A stretch of 59,916 bases of DNA from Xenococcaceae cyanobacterium MO_188.B29 (GCA_030065155.1 JASJDI010000007.1:1-59916), one strand, 5' to 3'; positions 16,938-25,509 are shown, counted from the stretch's first letter. Program-made: numbers and translations. Notes: a model not told the origin generated them from the letters alone.

Positions 16938-17423
16938 ATGAGTAACACTATCTCCGATATTACCGTCAAAACTATTAATGGTGACGATAAACAATTATCT
17001 GAATACGCAGGTAAAGTATTGTTAATTGTTAATGTAGCTTCTTATTGTGGATACACTTCCCAATATAAAGGCTTAGAACAATTAAACCAGCAATATAGCG
17101 ATCGTGGTTTAAGAGTTTTAGGTTTTCCCTGCAACGATTACGGCGCACAAGAGCCAGGCACTAACGAGGAAATTGCCAAATTTTGTGAAACTAGATACGG
17201 TGTTACTTTCGATCTATTTGATAAACTTCATGCTAAGGGCAGTCAACAACATCCCCTCTATCAAAAACTAACTAACAGTGTCGATCCCCAAGGAGATATA
17301 GCCTGGAATTTTGAAAAATTTCTCATCAATAAACAAGGTGAAATAGTTGCTAGATTTACTAGTAGCGTCACCCCAGATTCTCCCCAATTAATTCAAGCAA
17401 TTGAAGCAGAATTAGCCAAATAA
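16938..17423 (+). CDS. Glutathione peroxidase family protein
   Basis: The 161-residue thioredoxin-fold peroxidase has its catalytic Cys at residue 37 in VNVASYCGYTSQY and the WNFEKFLI motif carrying the Trp and Asn of the catalytic tetrad. The third signature reads FPCNDYGAQEPG. In many members the residue after Asn is Gln, while here it is Asp. It uses Cys, not selenocysteine, so thioredoxin or NADPH-linked reduction of hydroperoxides is more likely than use of glutathione. It is divergent from nagB with a 38-bp gap. Confidence 0.92.
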   Translation: MSNTISDITVKTINGDDKQLSEYAGKVLLIVNVASYCGYTSQYKGLEQLNQQYSDRGLRVLGFPCNDYGAQEPGTNEEIAKFCETRYGVTFDLFDKLHAKGSQQHPLYQKLTNSVDPQGDIAWNFEKFLINKQGEIVARFTSSVTPDSPQLIQAIEAELAK

Positions 17424-17467
17424 GTACTTGAACCCAATCAAATTTACTGGTTAAGCCTAGATAGGGT

Positions 17468-17643
17468 TTGCTGAAAAAGTCATAATTCTCGGTTGTGAGA
17501 GGTGTTAGGTATTAGGTTTTAGGTATTGGGTAGAAATTTAAAGCAATGGTTGTGGGCTTCTAGAAATTATAACCTTGCACTTGTTTAAGCAAAAAAGGCG
17601 ACAAAATTCTTAATCTGATTTACCTTACACGTTTATTCAGCAA
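17468..17643. mobile_element. MITE-like element with TTGCTGAAWAA ends
   Basis: The left end at 17468 reads TTGCTGAAAAAGT. The right end (17632-17643), reverse-complemented, reads TTGCTGAATAAA. The roughly 176 bases contain no coding sequence and a run of TTAGGTATTAGGTTTTAGGTATT-type heptanucleotide repeats. The ends look like those of insertion sequences, so this is likely a non-autonomous derivative. Confidence 0.5.
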
Positions 17644-17701
17644 GTTCTAGATAATAGGTAAAACTTGTTTAGATAGTTAATTCTGTCTAGATACTTAATT
17701 A

Positions 17702-19084
17702 CTATAGTTCTGAACTCCTGAACTTCTGAACTCCTGAACTCCTCAGAGAAGAATTAATTTGTACAGAGATATTATCTTGTTCTGACTGTAAAACCTCTTT
17801 GTATTGCTCGGCAATAATTTCTGGAGTAAAATGCTCTTCTAAGTATTTACGTCCTGCTTGTCCCATAGCTATAGTCAAAGCAGGATTGGCAGCTACAGAA
17901 CGAATAAAATCAGCCAAACCCTTACTATCGTTGTGCTCAAAACAAGCACCACAAGCTGCATTAGCAATAAGATTACGAAGGTAAGATTGAGAATCACAGA
18001 TAGCAGCGATCGCTCTTCCTGCTGCCATGATGCCATATAGTTTACTAGGTGCCACTATGCCTTCTAAACCAGGAGCGATACTCACAAACGCTAGATCACA
18101 GGCAGTGAGAGAATAGGGTAGATTTTCTCTATCTTGATAAGGTAAAAAGAGACAATTTTGCAAACCAAGACTCTTTACAGTTTCAATACAAACTTGTTGT
18201 TTGGCTCCTGCACCAATAAAGACAAACTGAATAGGATCATCTTTTAATAGTTTAATCGTTGCTAAAATTGTTTCCACATCATGACAACGACCTAAATTTC
18301 CTGAATACAAGACAGTGAACTTTTTATTAATTCCATATTGTTGAGCAAACCAATTTTCTTGTTTAGACATAGGTTTAATCCACTCAGAATTTGCCCAATT
18401 ATGAATAACAGAAATTTTATCAGTTACTTGAGGATGTTTAGCAATAATTCTCTCTTTCATAGTTGAGCTAAGAACAATGATTCCCTGTGCTTTTTGCCAA
18501 ACTAAATTGTTAATTTTGTCCCATAGTTTTGTTACAGGATGTTGCGGAGAAATTACTTTCAATTCTGTAGCTGCATCAGGATATAAATCATAGATTAAAC
18601 AAACATAGGGTAAATCAAAACAGAGATTAGCAAAATAGCCTAAGATTGATAAGAATGGAGGTGCAGTTGTTAATAATAAAACAGTATTTTTGTCTCGATG
18701 ACGACATATATGTAATCCTGCACGAATACAGAAAATTACTCCATTCAAAGCTTTGCCACGAATACGTTTTGACCACAATTTAGTAACCCGCGATCGCCTT
18801 ATATTTACATTATCTACTTGTTCTTTTACTGGTGCTTGAGAGTTAGTAAAAGCATATCCTGGCTGTCCAGTAAAGATGCTTACTTCTATTCCTTGGGTAC
18901 TGAATTGTGCTGATAATTCTTGAATTAATTGACCAGTTGCTGCAAAGTCAGGAGGATAAAACTGAGTAATTATTTTAATCCGCTTATTTTCTTGACAATG
19001 ATTGGTTTTTACGTACTGTTCAAAAGTATTTACCAAGAAAACATTTTTAGCTTTGGTCAACCATAAGTTAGATAGTCTAAACAC
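17702..19084 (-). CDS. Glycosyltransferase family 4 protein
   Basis: The 460-residue protein is a GT-B retaining transferase. The N-terminal domain has IKIITQFYPPDFAATGQLIQ and the acceptor-side GQPGYAF. The C-terminal domain carries KFTVLYSGNLGRCHDVETIL, FVFIGAGAKQQ, LPYQDRENLPYSLTACDLA and a nucleotide-sugar-binding stretch APSKLYGIMAAGRAIAAI with an E-x7-E-like form. It probably builds exopolysaccharide or glycolipid. The last about 13 residues come from an 8-bp tandem repeat (TGAACTCC) and are unlikely to belong to the fold. The first about 35 residues before KRIKIITQFYPP may be non-native, and the true start could be further in. Confidence 0.85.
   Translation of the reverse strand: MFRLSNLWLTKAKNVFLVNTFEQYVKTNHCQENKRIKIITQFYPPDFAATGQLIQELSAQFSTQGIEVSIFTGQPGYAFTNSQAPVKEQVDNVNIRRSRVTKLWSKRIRGKALNGVIFCIRAGLHICRHRDKNTVLLLTTAPPFLSILGYFANLCFDLPYVCLIYDLYPDAATELKVISPQHPVTKLWDKINNLVWQKAQGIIVLSSTMKERIIAKHPQVTDKISVIHNWANSEWIKPMSKQENWFAQQYGINKKFTVLYSGNLGRCHDVETILATIKLLKDDPIQFVFIGAGAKQQVCIETVKSLGLQNCLFLPYQDRENLPYSLTACDLAFVSIAPGLEGIVAPSKLYGIMAAGRAIAAICDSQSYLRNLIANAACGACFEHNDSKGLADFIRSVAANPALTIAMGQAGRKYLEEHFTPEIIAEQYKEVLQSEQDNISVQINSSLRSSGVQKFRSSEL
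17711..17742. repeat. Four tandem copies of the octamer TGAACTCC
   Basis: Three perfect copies and one with a single change (TGAACTTC) lie head to tail and form the 3' end of the glycosyltransferase reading frame. Eight-base units shift the frame when copy number changes, so the C-terminus of the enzyme could vary between strains. Confidence 0.75.
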
Positions 19085-19633
19085 TTCTATAATTACCTAA
19101 TTAATTTAACTGATAGTTTAAGCAATCCTTATATATCATTCCCCAAATTACCTAAGAGATATCAGTATTGTTTGCGTCTTCATATTTAGCAATAAAAATA
19201 TTAGTAAAGATTGAAAGGCAATAAAAATATGAGCAAAAGTTATTTTTAGTTTGCCCAAATATTTATTTTTAGCTATTGGTTATTAGTTTTAAATCTAAGA
19301 GAATTAATGGTTTAGGTAAGAAATATGATATCCATTGCAATACTTACAGATCTTTTACAATGGATAAATTTTCCAATTACTTACCTATTAACCATTACCT
19401 AACACAACTCGATGAATTTTCGTACAAAAATAAGTCTCATCTGTACTATTTATCTTATCTTCATGGAAAATTTTGCTTGTGTATGAATACAATGAAGTTT
19501 AACTCTGGGTAATGACTTAAGTAATATTACTAGTCATAATATATTTAACGAGAACAGAACAATCACTTAGTTGATTTACCCATGATCGTTCTATGGAAGC
19601 AGTTTTAAAATTTGATTGTTAGTAGATTTGACT
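19085..19633. other. Gene-free, AT-rich stretch
   Basis: I see no supported gene, hairpin or RNA. A 78-codon frame at 19276-19512 has skewed composition (many Tyr, Asn, Lys), no recognisable motif and no ribosome site, and looks fortuitous. The promoter of the exported protein at 19634 should lie near the end of this stretch. Confidence 0.4.
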
Positions 19634-20458
19634 ATGAAATTCACCAAAGCAACTCTTTCTTTAGTAGCCACCCTTAATTTATTGGGTATTTCCTTCACCG
19701 CAGAACCTCTACTATCAGCAACCAAAAACATTAACAACCAAGAGTGCTTGAATTCAGCAACCGAGATTAGTCCCAATAAAAGTTTAGATAATTATCAAAA
19801 AAATCCCACTTCTTTTAACTACGAAGAAGCAATAACTCTTGAAACAAAAGGTTCTAGAATTGTTGCCACATTTTCACCACAAAAAGCTCTAGGAGGAAAA
19901 ATAAAATTAGAGAAGTTAGCATCTATGATGGGTTACGATCACTTCAACTGGGTTAGTTATGTTGAAGAAGACCCCCATGGTATAGCTGATAAGTCCGGTC
20001 AACTTGTATCCACACCTTACAACGATCCACCCCAAGGAGGATACTATTATGAGGGAGCAGACGAATTCCCTTTTTACTGGGATATTGTTAACTGCGATCG
20101 CTGTCGTTTTCGACATCACTATCGCAACCCCAAAATTACTAAAGAGTTTGAACTCGTCTTTGAAGATTCACCAGCAGACTATAGACTAAAAAAAGAAGAA
20201 TCTATTGAATTCGTTACTCATTTAGTTGGTGTTAAGTCTTTTGACCATCAAACTAAAAAAGCAACATGGGATGTTCTCAAAACTTTTAAGTGGAAGTTAA
20301 GTAACCCTACTCCAGGAAAAGGAAGTGTCTCTTTAGTAAAGGATAATTTAGAGACAACCCACTTACCACAATCAATTTTAATGCAGATGCAAGCTGATGG
20401 TGCAACGATTCCTAGTGTAAGTGCAGTTGCCAGTTGTAATATCACAATTAGACGATAG
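19634..20458 (+). CDS. Exported protein of unknown function
   Basis: The 274-residue product starts MKFTKATLSLVATLNLLGIS, a classic signal peptide, with a probable cut near residue 20-30. No family is recognised. The mature part has hydrophilic, mixed alpha/beta-looking stretches, including WVSYVEEDPHG and GGYYYEGADEFPFYWDIVNC. A CDRCRF pair of Cys sits near the middle and a late Cys (VASCNITI) near the end. The signal and Cys residues suggest a periplasmic or extracellular fold with a disulfide. I chose the ATG at 19634 over the one at 19616, which would add six residues before the signal peptide. It converges on a three-gene envelope operon. Confidence 0.65.
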   Translation: MKFTKATLSLVATLNLLGISFTAEPLLSATKNINNQECLNSATEISPNKSLDNYQKNPTSFNYEEAITLETKGSRIVATFSPQKALGGKIKLEKLASMMGYDHFNWVSYVEEDPHGIADKSGQLVSTPYNDPPQGGYYYEGADEFPFYWDIVNCDRCRFRHHYRNPKITKEFELVFEDSPADYRLKKEESIEFVTHLVGVKSFDHQTKKATWDVLKTFKWKLSNPTPGKGSVSLVKDNLETTHLPQSILMQMQADGATIPSVSAVASCNITIRR

Positions 20459-20587
20459 ACAAGCTACTAGGTGCTAAATAGATTTCTTGTCCTAATATTC
20501 TTTAACTGCAATTGGTAGTAAAATTGGATATTTTTCTCACTGGAGCAAATTAACCATCTCCTAAATACTAAAATCTCGAATTCTCTG

Positions 20588-21304
20588 TTAATAGCAATCC
20601 AATTCGCCACCAACCCCAATAATAAAATCATCAAAGTCAGTATCTTGTTTAGCTTGAGGAACTAATACAGAACCAGTATCATCCCAGCGAATTACAATAC
20701 CACCATTAACTAATTGACCCAACTCTTGTTCGAGTTGAGGATCGAGGTTAATATCAGGAGTATTTCTGCGTCTTGCTTGTAAAATATCAGGAGTCAAGTT
20801 ATCGACAAAAATAGCTTGTTGACTATCGCGAGGATTATATATAGCACTAGAATACTTTATTCCCGCAGGTACGCCATTGAAAGAAGATTCTAAATAAAAA
20901 GCATAGCGTTTCCCTGCCTTGAACATAAACTCAGCCATGGGATGAGGAACAGCATTACCAGGAGTTCCCAAAAAATCCTGAGTTTGATTTTCGTTGTCTT
21001 CGTAGGTAGAGCGACGAACCACACTTTCAGGGAAGTCTGAGGCTTTTTCTTCTACTAGTAAAGGAATTCTTTCACAAGTGCTTAAATCGACGTTACCATA
21101 GCTACTTTGACAAGAATCCAAATCAACCACACCAAAAGCTGATTGATAAGCTCCATGAGATTCGATAAATTCAAACTCAACAATAGTGTCTTGGGTAAAC
21201 TGAATGCCATCATTCCGTAATGCAGATTGAGCATGAGTAGTTTGACTTACACTCAACAAACACCCAGTTGTTGCTAATGCAATACCTAAATTTTTTAGCT
21301 TCAT
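20588..21304 (-). CDS. Exported protein, DUF4114-like C-terminus
   Basis: The 238-residue product begins MKLKNLGIALATTGCLLSVS, a signal peptide cut after about residue 26 (TTHAQ). The mature part has Cys pairs (DLDSCQSS, DLSTCERI). The acidic C-terminus, with WDDTGSVLVPQ then DTDFDDFIIGV, resembles the end of DUF4114 domains found on cyanobacterial surface proteins. That link is weak and based on a short motif. It is the last gene of a three-gene unit, 13 bp after its neighbour. An earlier in-frame ATG at 21328 would put eight residues before the signal peptide and overlap the upstream gene. Confidence 0.6.
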   Translation of the reverse strand: MKLKNLGIALATTGCLLSVSQTTHAQSALRNDGIQFTQDTIVEFEFIESHGAYQSAFGVVDLDSCQSSYGNVDLSTCERIPLLVEEKASDFPESVVRRSTYEDNENQTQDFLGTPGNAVPHPMAEFMFKAGKRYAFYLESSFNGVPAGIKYSSAIYNPRDSQQAIFVDNLTPDILQARRRNTPDINLDPQLEQELGQLVNGGIVIRWDDTGSVLVPQAKQDTDFDDFIIGVGGELDCY

Positions 21305-21317
21305 TGAATTTCTCCTT

Positions 21318-21893
21318 TTACCAAACACTATTTTCTGGCTTTAGTTTATTTACTTCCTCTAGAAACTCCTCAGATTGGCTTAAAAGATCATCTAATGATT
21401 CCGAAGGGCGAGCAATGGAAGGATTCGGACAACTGGCACTGCTTCTTCTTCTCACAATGCGTATAGGCTTTTGTGCTACGTTGAAAGTATCTCCTCCATC
21501 CAAAGATCGATCGATACTAGCAGCAAAATACTGAGCAATATCAGCAACGGTAATTGTTCCATTAGTACTGCTACCAGAACTGGCATTAGAAGTATCAGAA
21601 GGATTAGAAGGATTTGTATCGCCAGCAATACCACTACTAGAACCACCAGGATTTCCTCCAGTAGCAGCAGTACTAGGAAGAGTCATAGAGGGAGGAATAG
21701 AAATACCTCCAGCAAGTCCTTCCCCTGCAATAATCCCTCCTAAAGAATAGCTTGATGCACCACTAGGTCCCACAAAATTAGATCCCTGTAGAGATGTGGT
21801 TGATATATCATCTGCATTAGCAGCAGTAACCATGATGGCATTACCCATAACCGTTAAACCAATACCAATCAAAAGCTGTTTTTTTGTGAACAC
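21318..21893 (-). CDS. Exported low-complexity Gly/Ser/Thr/Asn-rich protein
   Basis: The 191-residue product has a signal peptide (MFTKKQLLIGIGLTVMGNAI, cleaved near NADD). A flexible, Gly/Ser/Pro/Asn-rich middle at about residues 30-115 includes GGNPGGSSSGIAGD and SNPSDTSNASSGSS. A compact, more ordered C-terminus has an RIVRRRSSASCPNPS segment and an amphipathic helix (LDDLLSQSEEFLEEVNKL). It could be a surface or periplasmic linker. No family is recognised. It is the middle gene of a three-gene unit, 24 bp after the beta-barrel gene. Confidence 0.55.
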   Translation of the reverse strand: MFTKKQLLIGIGLTVMGNAIMVTAANADDISTTSLQGSNFVGPSGASSYSLGGIIAGEGLAGGISIPPSMTLPSTAATGGNPGGSSSGIAGDTNPSNPSDTSNASSGSSTNGTITVADIAQYFAASIDRSLDGGDTFNVAQKPIRIVRRRSSASCPNPSIARPSESLDDLLSQSEEFLEEVNKLKPENSVW

Positions 21894-21917
21894 AATTATT
21901 CTCCAAAATTATAATAA

Positions 21918-22874
21918 TTAAAATGGGAATCCCAATCCAATTCCCAAGGCGAAATGAAGACTATCATCACCACCAACAACATCTCGTAATGCTGGAGTAA
22001 TGGTTAAGGGAATATTTTTAAAAGGAGCAACAGATAATCCTAAAGCTAAATCTTGCCCAGTCCATTCAGTTATTAAACTTACGGGTTGACCAAGACGAAA
22101 GGCTAAACTACCAAACACATTGATCTGGTCTTCGTCGTCTTCAATTGCTTCAAGAGTACGATATTGTCCATTGCCTAACCCCACAGATACAGCAACTCGA
22201 CTAAAAGCAGAGTTAAGATTCTCCCGTGTACGAAAAATTTTGGTAGCAACTCCATAAATTGAGTCTTCAAAATCATTATCATCGCCCAGATTAAGGAAAC
22301 CATTGAACCCTAATGCTACTGAAGCATCGTTGCCAATCATGCGATGTACTTTGGCGTTGAAACCACCAGTACCAAAATCTCGATTATTACCAAAACTAGC
22401 CATGGTATAGCTTAATTCTAGACCTACAGCTTTACGGGAGTTGCCTAAAGCAGCCCCAAAAACCATACCACCATCACTATCAAGAGAGCGAAATCTGGTA
22501 TCTGAAGCATAGCCAGCACCAACAAAAAATCTTCCTCCATCTCCACCAAAACCGTAGGGACTAGCAATAGTTATTCCTGGCGCGCCTTGGTTGGGACGAA
22601 AATTGAGATTACCAACTTGTTCTAGTTCTTGTAGTACATTACGAACTTTATCTGTATCTACGGAATCAGATTCAGACCAAGAGCTACTAACTTCTGTTTG
22701 TTTAGTTTTAGGTAATTCTGGATTATTTTGAGCAACTAAAGTAGTCAAAGAAGCAGCATCAGTAGTCCAAGAAACTGATTTATTACTGTCTTCAGAAATA
22801 GAATTTGCCAATACACTTAATCCTGACATTGGTACAAAGACCAAAGTACAGCAAGTAATAGTTAATATACGCAT
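21918..22874 (-). CDS. Predicted outer-membrane beta-barrel protein
   Basis: From the ATG at 22874 the product has 318 residues. A signal peptide (MRILTITCCTLVFVPMSGLS) is followed by an Asp/Ser-rich linker and alternating hydrophobic strands. Examples are RFFVGAGYASDTRF, MVFGAALGNSRKAVGLELSY, SVALGFNGFLNLGD and HFALGIGLGFPF. The C-terminal Phe after a hydrophobic strand is the usual outer-membrane insertion signal. The longer open frame starting at 22958 runs into the GC-rich structured element and is not believable. It heads a three-gene unit whose products are all exported, so this may be the membrane component of an unknown surface complex. No transported substrate is implied. Confidence 0.7.
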   Translation of the reverse strand: MRILTITCCTLVFVPMSGLSVLANSISEDSNKSVSWTTDAASLTTLVAQNNPELPKTKQTEVSSSWSESDSVDTDKVRNVLQELEQVGNLNFRPNQGAPGITIASPYGFGGDGGRFFVGAGYASDTRFRSLDSDGGMVFGAALGNSRKAVGLELSYTMASFGNNRDFGTGGFNAKVHRMIGNDASVALGFNGFLNLGDDNDFEDSIYGVATKIFRTRENLNSAFSRVAVSVGLGNGQYRTLEAIEDDEDQINVFGSLAFRLGQPVSLITEWTGQDLALGLSVAPFKNIPLTITPALRDVVGGDDSLHFALGIGLGFPF

Positions 22875-22891
22875 AAATCGGTTGCGGTAAT

Positions 22892-23254
22892 TTTTGACTG
22901 GGGAACACCAGTCACCGCACCAGGTCGAATTCCCTTTGGGTTCGTTAGTTGACGGCACTCACTACTCGGATGCAAGCTCCGAGTCCGTGCCTCCTCATGG
23001 GGGAAAGCCCCGCCCAAGACCGCACTAACTCAACGCGCCGACGAAAGGCGCAAGAGAACGTCGACCTTCGCTCCGTTGTCTTACGGTGAAACAGTTGCAG
23101 TAGGCAAGTTTCCCAACTCTCTTGGTGCGACCCTGGCGAGGAAATATCGCCAGGATAACACCGCTTGAGCAAACTGAGGAAAGACCCTACGTCCCCGAAA
23201 GGCGCAAGGGAACACTTTCCGATGTTGAAACCGAAGGGCGGAGTAACGGTGACT
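22892..23254 (+). ncRNA. Candidate structured RNA or palindromic element, ORF-less
   Basis: This block is far richer in GC than its surroundings. Perfect or near-perfect stems are visible: TGACTGG/CCAGTCA (left edge), ACTCGGA/TCCGAGT, GCGCC/GGCGC and CCTGGCGA/TCGCCAGG. An outer pair AGTCACCG (22910-22917) / CGGTGACT (23247-23254) encloses most of it. On the plus strand several loops read GAAA (GGGGGAAAGCCCC, GACGAAAGGCGC, CCCCGAAAGGCG), the GNRA pattern of structured RNA, which favours the plus strand. The motif CGAAAGGCGCAAG occurs twice. It could be a transcribed ncRNA, an ORF-less HEARO/omega-RNA-like relic, or a large MITE. None of these is proven. Confidence 0.45.
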
Positions 23255-23675
23255 TAATTGCTTGCAAGTTTTACTAATACCTTGCTGTTATACTCTGCAA
23301 TAACATCTACCCTCAACCGTTAAAAGCAAAAAATAGTTGTGTTCACGGATAAATTTGGTTGTTTTTACGGAAAAAAAAAACTTTTTTAGCAAAAAAATAT
23401 GAATTTTTACTTAAAAAAAATGTGGTGATTTAAAACAAAAATTAATTATATTTAATTTCAATATTTATACTGAATTTGTCGCCGATGTGGCAACTATAAA
23501 ACTTATGAATTATAGTAACAATATTGAGAAAAAAATTGTCAAGATTCACTATTTCTATCTAATCAAAAAGTTAGTAAATCTCCAATACTATAAACAAGCT
23601 TTACCAATTTATTAATCAGCCTTAACGATTCAATTTTTTGGGGTTGGGTGCTAAGCTGTCACGCTTTTAAATTTG

Positions 23676-23830
23676 GTTGTTGAAAATGGCAGGAGGGAGG
23701 CGAACAAACCTGCCGACGAAACGTCCGCCAAGGAACGCTAGAGAAAGGAAGAGGGTAGTAGTCTGTCAACACCTCGATTGGATATGGCGAGGAGACCTCG
23801 CCATCCCTCTCGGTCAATTTTGAATTGATG
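23676..23830. repeat. Second palindromic GC-rich block
   Basis: It contains a perfect 9-bp inverted repeat (ATGGCGAGG-AGA-CCTCGCCAT at about 23784-23804), a GGCAGG/CCTGCC stem near 23688, and an AAGGAACGC box shared with the dispersed repeat family. It has no coding content. Confidence 0.5.
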
Positions 23831-23996
23831 GGTTGAGGCAAGACAAGAAAGACAAGGGAGATAAGGAGACAAGGAAGAGAATTTCAATAGTTTTACCTAT
23901 CATTAATTACTTGACAGAACAGTAGAAGGAAATTACTAATACCCAGTTTAAATACACAACAGCTTATCTATCACCTTCTACTTCTAATGATTTACT

Positions 23997-24638
23997 TTAA
24001 ATCTTCAACTTGGACTTATCTAAGCGATCACTTACTCTTCTTAATACCCCATTAATAAAACGATGTCCTTCCTCATCAGAGTAAAGTTTAGCTAATTTTA
24101 CCGCTTCATTAATTGCCACTTTAAGGGGAGTTTCCAAAAATAAAATTTCTGCTACTGCAATACTGAGAATATAACGATCGATTTGAGGTAAACGATTTAG
24201 TTGCCATGCCACCATAGATTCTTCAATGTGTTGCTCAATTTCTTTGCGTCTGCGGTAAACAGTACCAATAATTTCTAGGGCATATTCTCTTACTTCATAG
24301 CTATTGGCTATCTGAATAAATTCTGGGAGTTCTACCGCTACTCCCAGACGATTAATCGCTGTTTGTGTTAATTCTATGGCATCCTCCACCATAGCTTTGG
24401 CACTGTTAAGGTTATTGGCATGGGTTTCTGTTTTCAATAAGCGATCGCTACCTCGCTTTACTTCTGCTGCTGCCGTTTCCAGGATATCTTTGGTTTCTGT
24501 GGTTAAAGTTCTAATGGCTGCTAAGACTAAACCATCCAAATCTTGCTTTTCTAATTGTTCTGAACTACCGACTTTAATTTGGCTAAGACTTAATAGTGCC
24601 AACTCGCGGGCGATAGTTCGGGGTTGTTTACGTGACAT
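23997..24638 (-). CDS. nusB: Transcription antitermination factor NusB
   Basis: The 213-residue protein is longer than the roughly 140 residues of E. coli NusB. As in cyanobacterial forms, the extra length sits in the middle ([35 protein letters not shown]). The N-terminus [15 protein letters not shown] and the C-terminal half with [37 protein letters not shown] and [11 protein letters not shown] are typical. NusB joins NusE (S10) at boxA of rRNA leaders to prevent early termination. A DUF502 gene lies 109 bp upstream on the same strand. Confidence 0.93.
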   Translation of the reverse strand: MSRKQPRTIARELALLSLSQIKVGSSEQLEKQDLDGLVLAAIRTLTTETKDILETAAAEVKRGSDRLLKTETHANNLNSAKAMVEDAIELTQTAINRLGVAVELPEFIQIANSYEVREYALEIIGTVYRRRKEIEQHIEESMVAWQLNRLPQIDRYILSIAVAEILFLETPLKVAINEAVKLAKLYSDEEGHRFINGVLRRVSDRLDKSKLKI

Positions 24639-24747
24639 GGGAGAAAGTTAGTAAATAAGTCAATGACAAGGGCTTACTTTTTAGACTTGAGCCTTAAATT
24701 AAGACAATTTGTTAAAAACCTACCCTTGTGGGGATATGGAGAAGAAT

Positions 24748-25509
24748 CTAGTTGATATTTTCTTCTTCTAGAGAAGATATAGAAGATTTTATCTCGCCTA
24801 GAGAAGTTTCTATTGGTATTTGGTTATGAGATTTTTTGGCGGTGGAAAGAGGAATAACTCTAGAGTTTTCAGGGCTAACAATCCCTCCAGAAATTAGTAT
24901 TTTGAAAGCATCTTCGATCGAAATAGATAAATCAATGACTTCTGCTTCAGGTACAATTGCGTACCAACCAGAAGTAGGGTTAGGTGTAGTAGGAATAAAA
25001 ATACTAAGCATTTGTTGAGAAAGATGAGATTGTAAATGATCGCTTGCTTTTCCCGTCACAAATCCTAATGTCCAAACTCCTCTTCGAGGATATTCCAGCA
25101 TTACTACACGACGAAACTTCTTTTTAGAGTCTCTTAAGAGAGTTTCTAATATTTGTTTGAGAGTTTTGTAAACAGAGCCAGCTAGAGGAATCGCTTGTAA
25201 AAACTGTTCGCCAAAATCTAGTAGCCATCGTCCTACAATGTTCCGCGCCATCAAACCAATAATCAAAATACATGATAGAGGCACGGCTAACCCAACCAAA
25301 AAATTAAGAAGATTGGTTAAAAATGGGTCAAAACCATCAAAGGGGTTGAGTTGTTTGGGTATGCGAGTAAGAAAATCAATCACCCATCTGGCAATAGTAA
25401 TAGATAGCCAAATAGTAGTAGCTAAGGGAATAACTACTAGAAGACCCGCAATAAGGTCGTTCTTTAAATCCTGCTTAAAGCGTTGAAGCACAGAGCGCAG
25501 ACTCTCCAT
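24748..25509 (-). CDS. DUF502 family membrane protein
   Basis: The 253-residue product has the DUF502 layout. A first helix (LIAGLLVVIPLATTIWLSIT) and a second (FLVGLAVPLSCILIIGLMARNIVG) are followed by IPLAGSVYKTLKQI. The soluble part has EYPRRGVWTLGFVTG and the conserved FIPTTPNPTSGW signature. A GGIVSPEN segment precedes the variable tail. The biochemical role of DUF502 proteins is not known. In cyanobacteria they are often found beside nusB, as here. Confidence 0.88.
   Translation of the reverse strand: MESLRSVLQRFKQDLKNDLIAGLLVVIPLATTIWLSITIARWVIDFLTRIPKQLNPFDGFDPFLTNLLNFLVGLAVPLSCILIIGLMARNIVGRWLLDFGEQFLQAIPLAGSVYKTLKQILETLLRDSKKKFRRVVMLEYPRRGVWTLGFVTGKASDHLQSHLSQQMLSIFIPTTPNPTSGWYAIVPEAEVIDLSISIEDAFKILISGGIVSPENSRVIPLSTAKKSHNQIPIETSLGEIKSSISSLEEENIN

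Larger units (their letters stand above)
22875..23996. other. 1.1 kb gene-free region with two GC-rich structured blocks
   Basis: There is no plausible gene here. It holds a GC-rich hairpin-dense element (22892-23254), a very AT-rich centre with homopolymer A runs (about 23360-23460), and a second palindromic block (about 23640-23850). It forms the upstream region of the envelope operon and the downstream region of nusB. Confidence 0.6.

Noticed and set aside
19276-19512. 78-residue plus-strand frame before the exported protein gene
   Set aside because: Skewed composition, no motif, no ribosome site and no homologue that I recognise; treated as chance.
22945-23172. 75-residue minus-strand open frame
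   Set aside because: It lies wholly inside the GC-rich structured element, has no signature or ribosome site, and is rich in Arg, Ser and Cys as expected from palindromic GC-rich DNA.
23161-23220. RNase P RNA-like GAGGAAAG motif
   Set aside because: Only the short GAGGAAAG string matches; the other universally conserved segments of RNase P RNA are not visible, so this is not called as rnpB.
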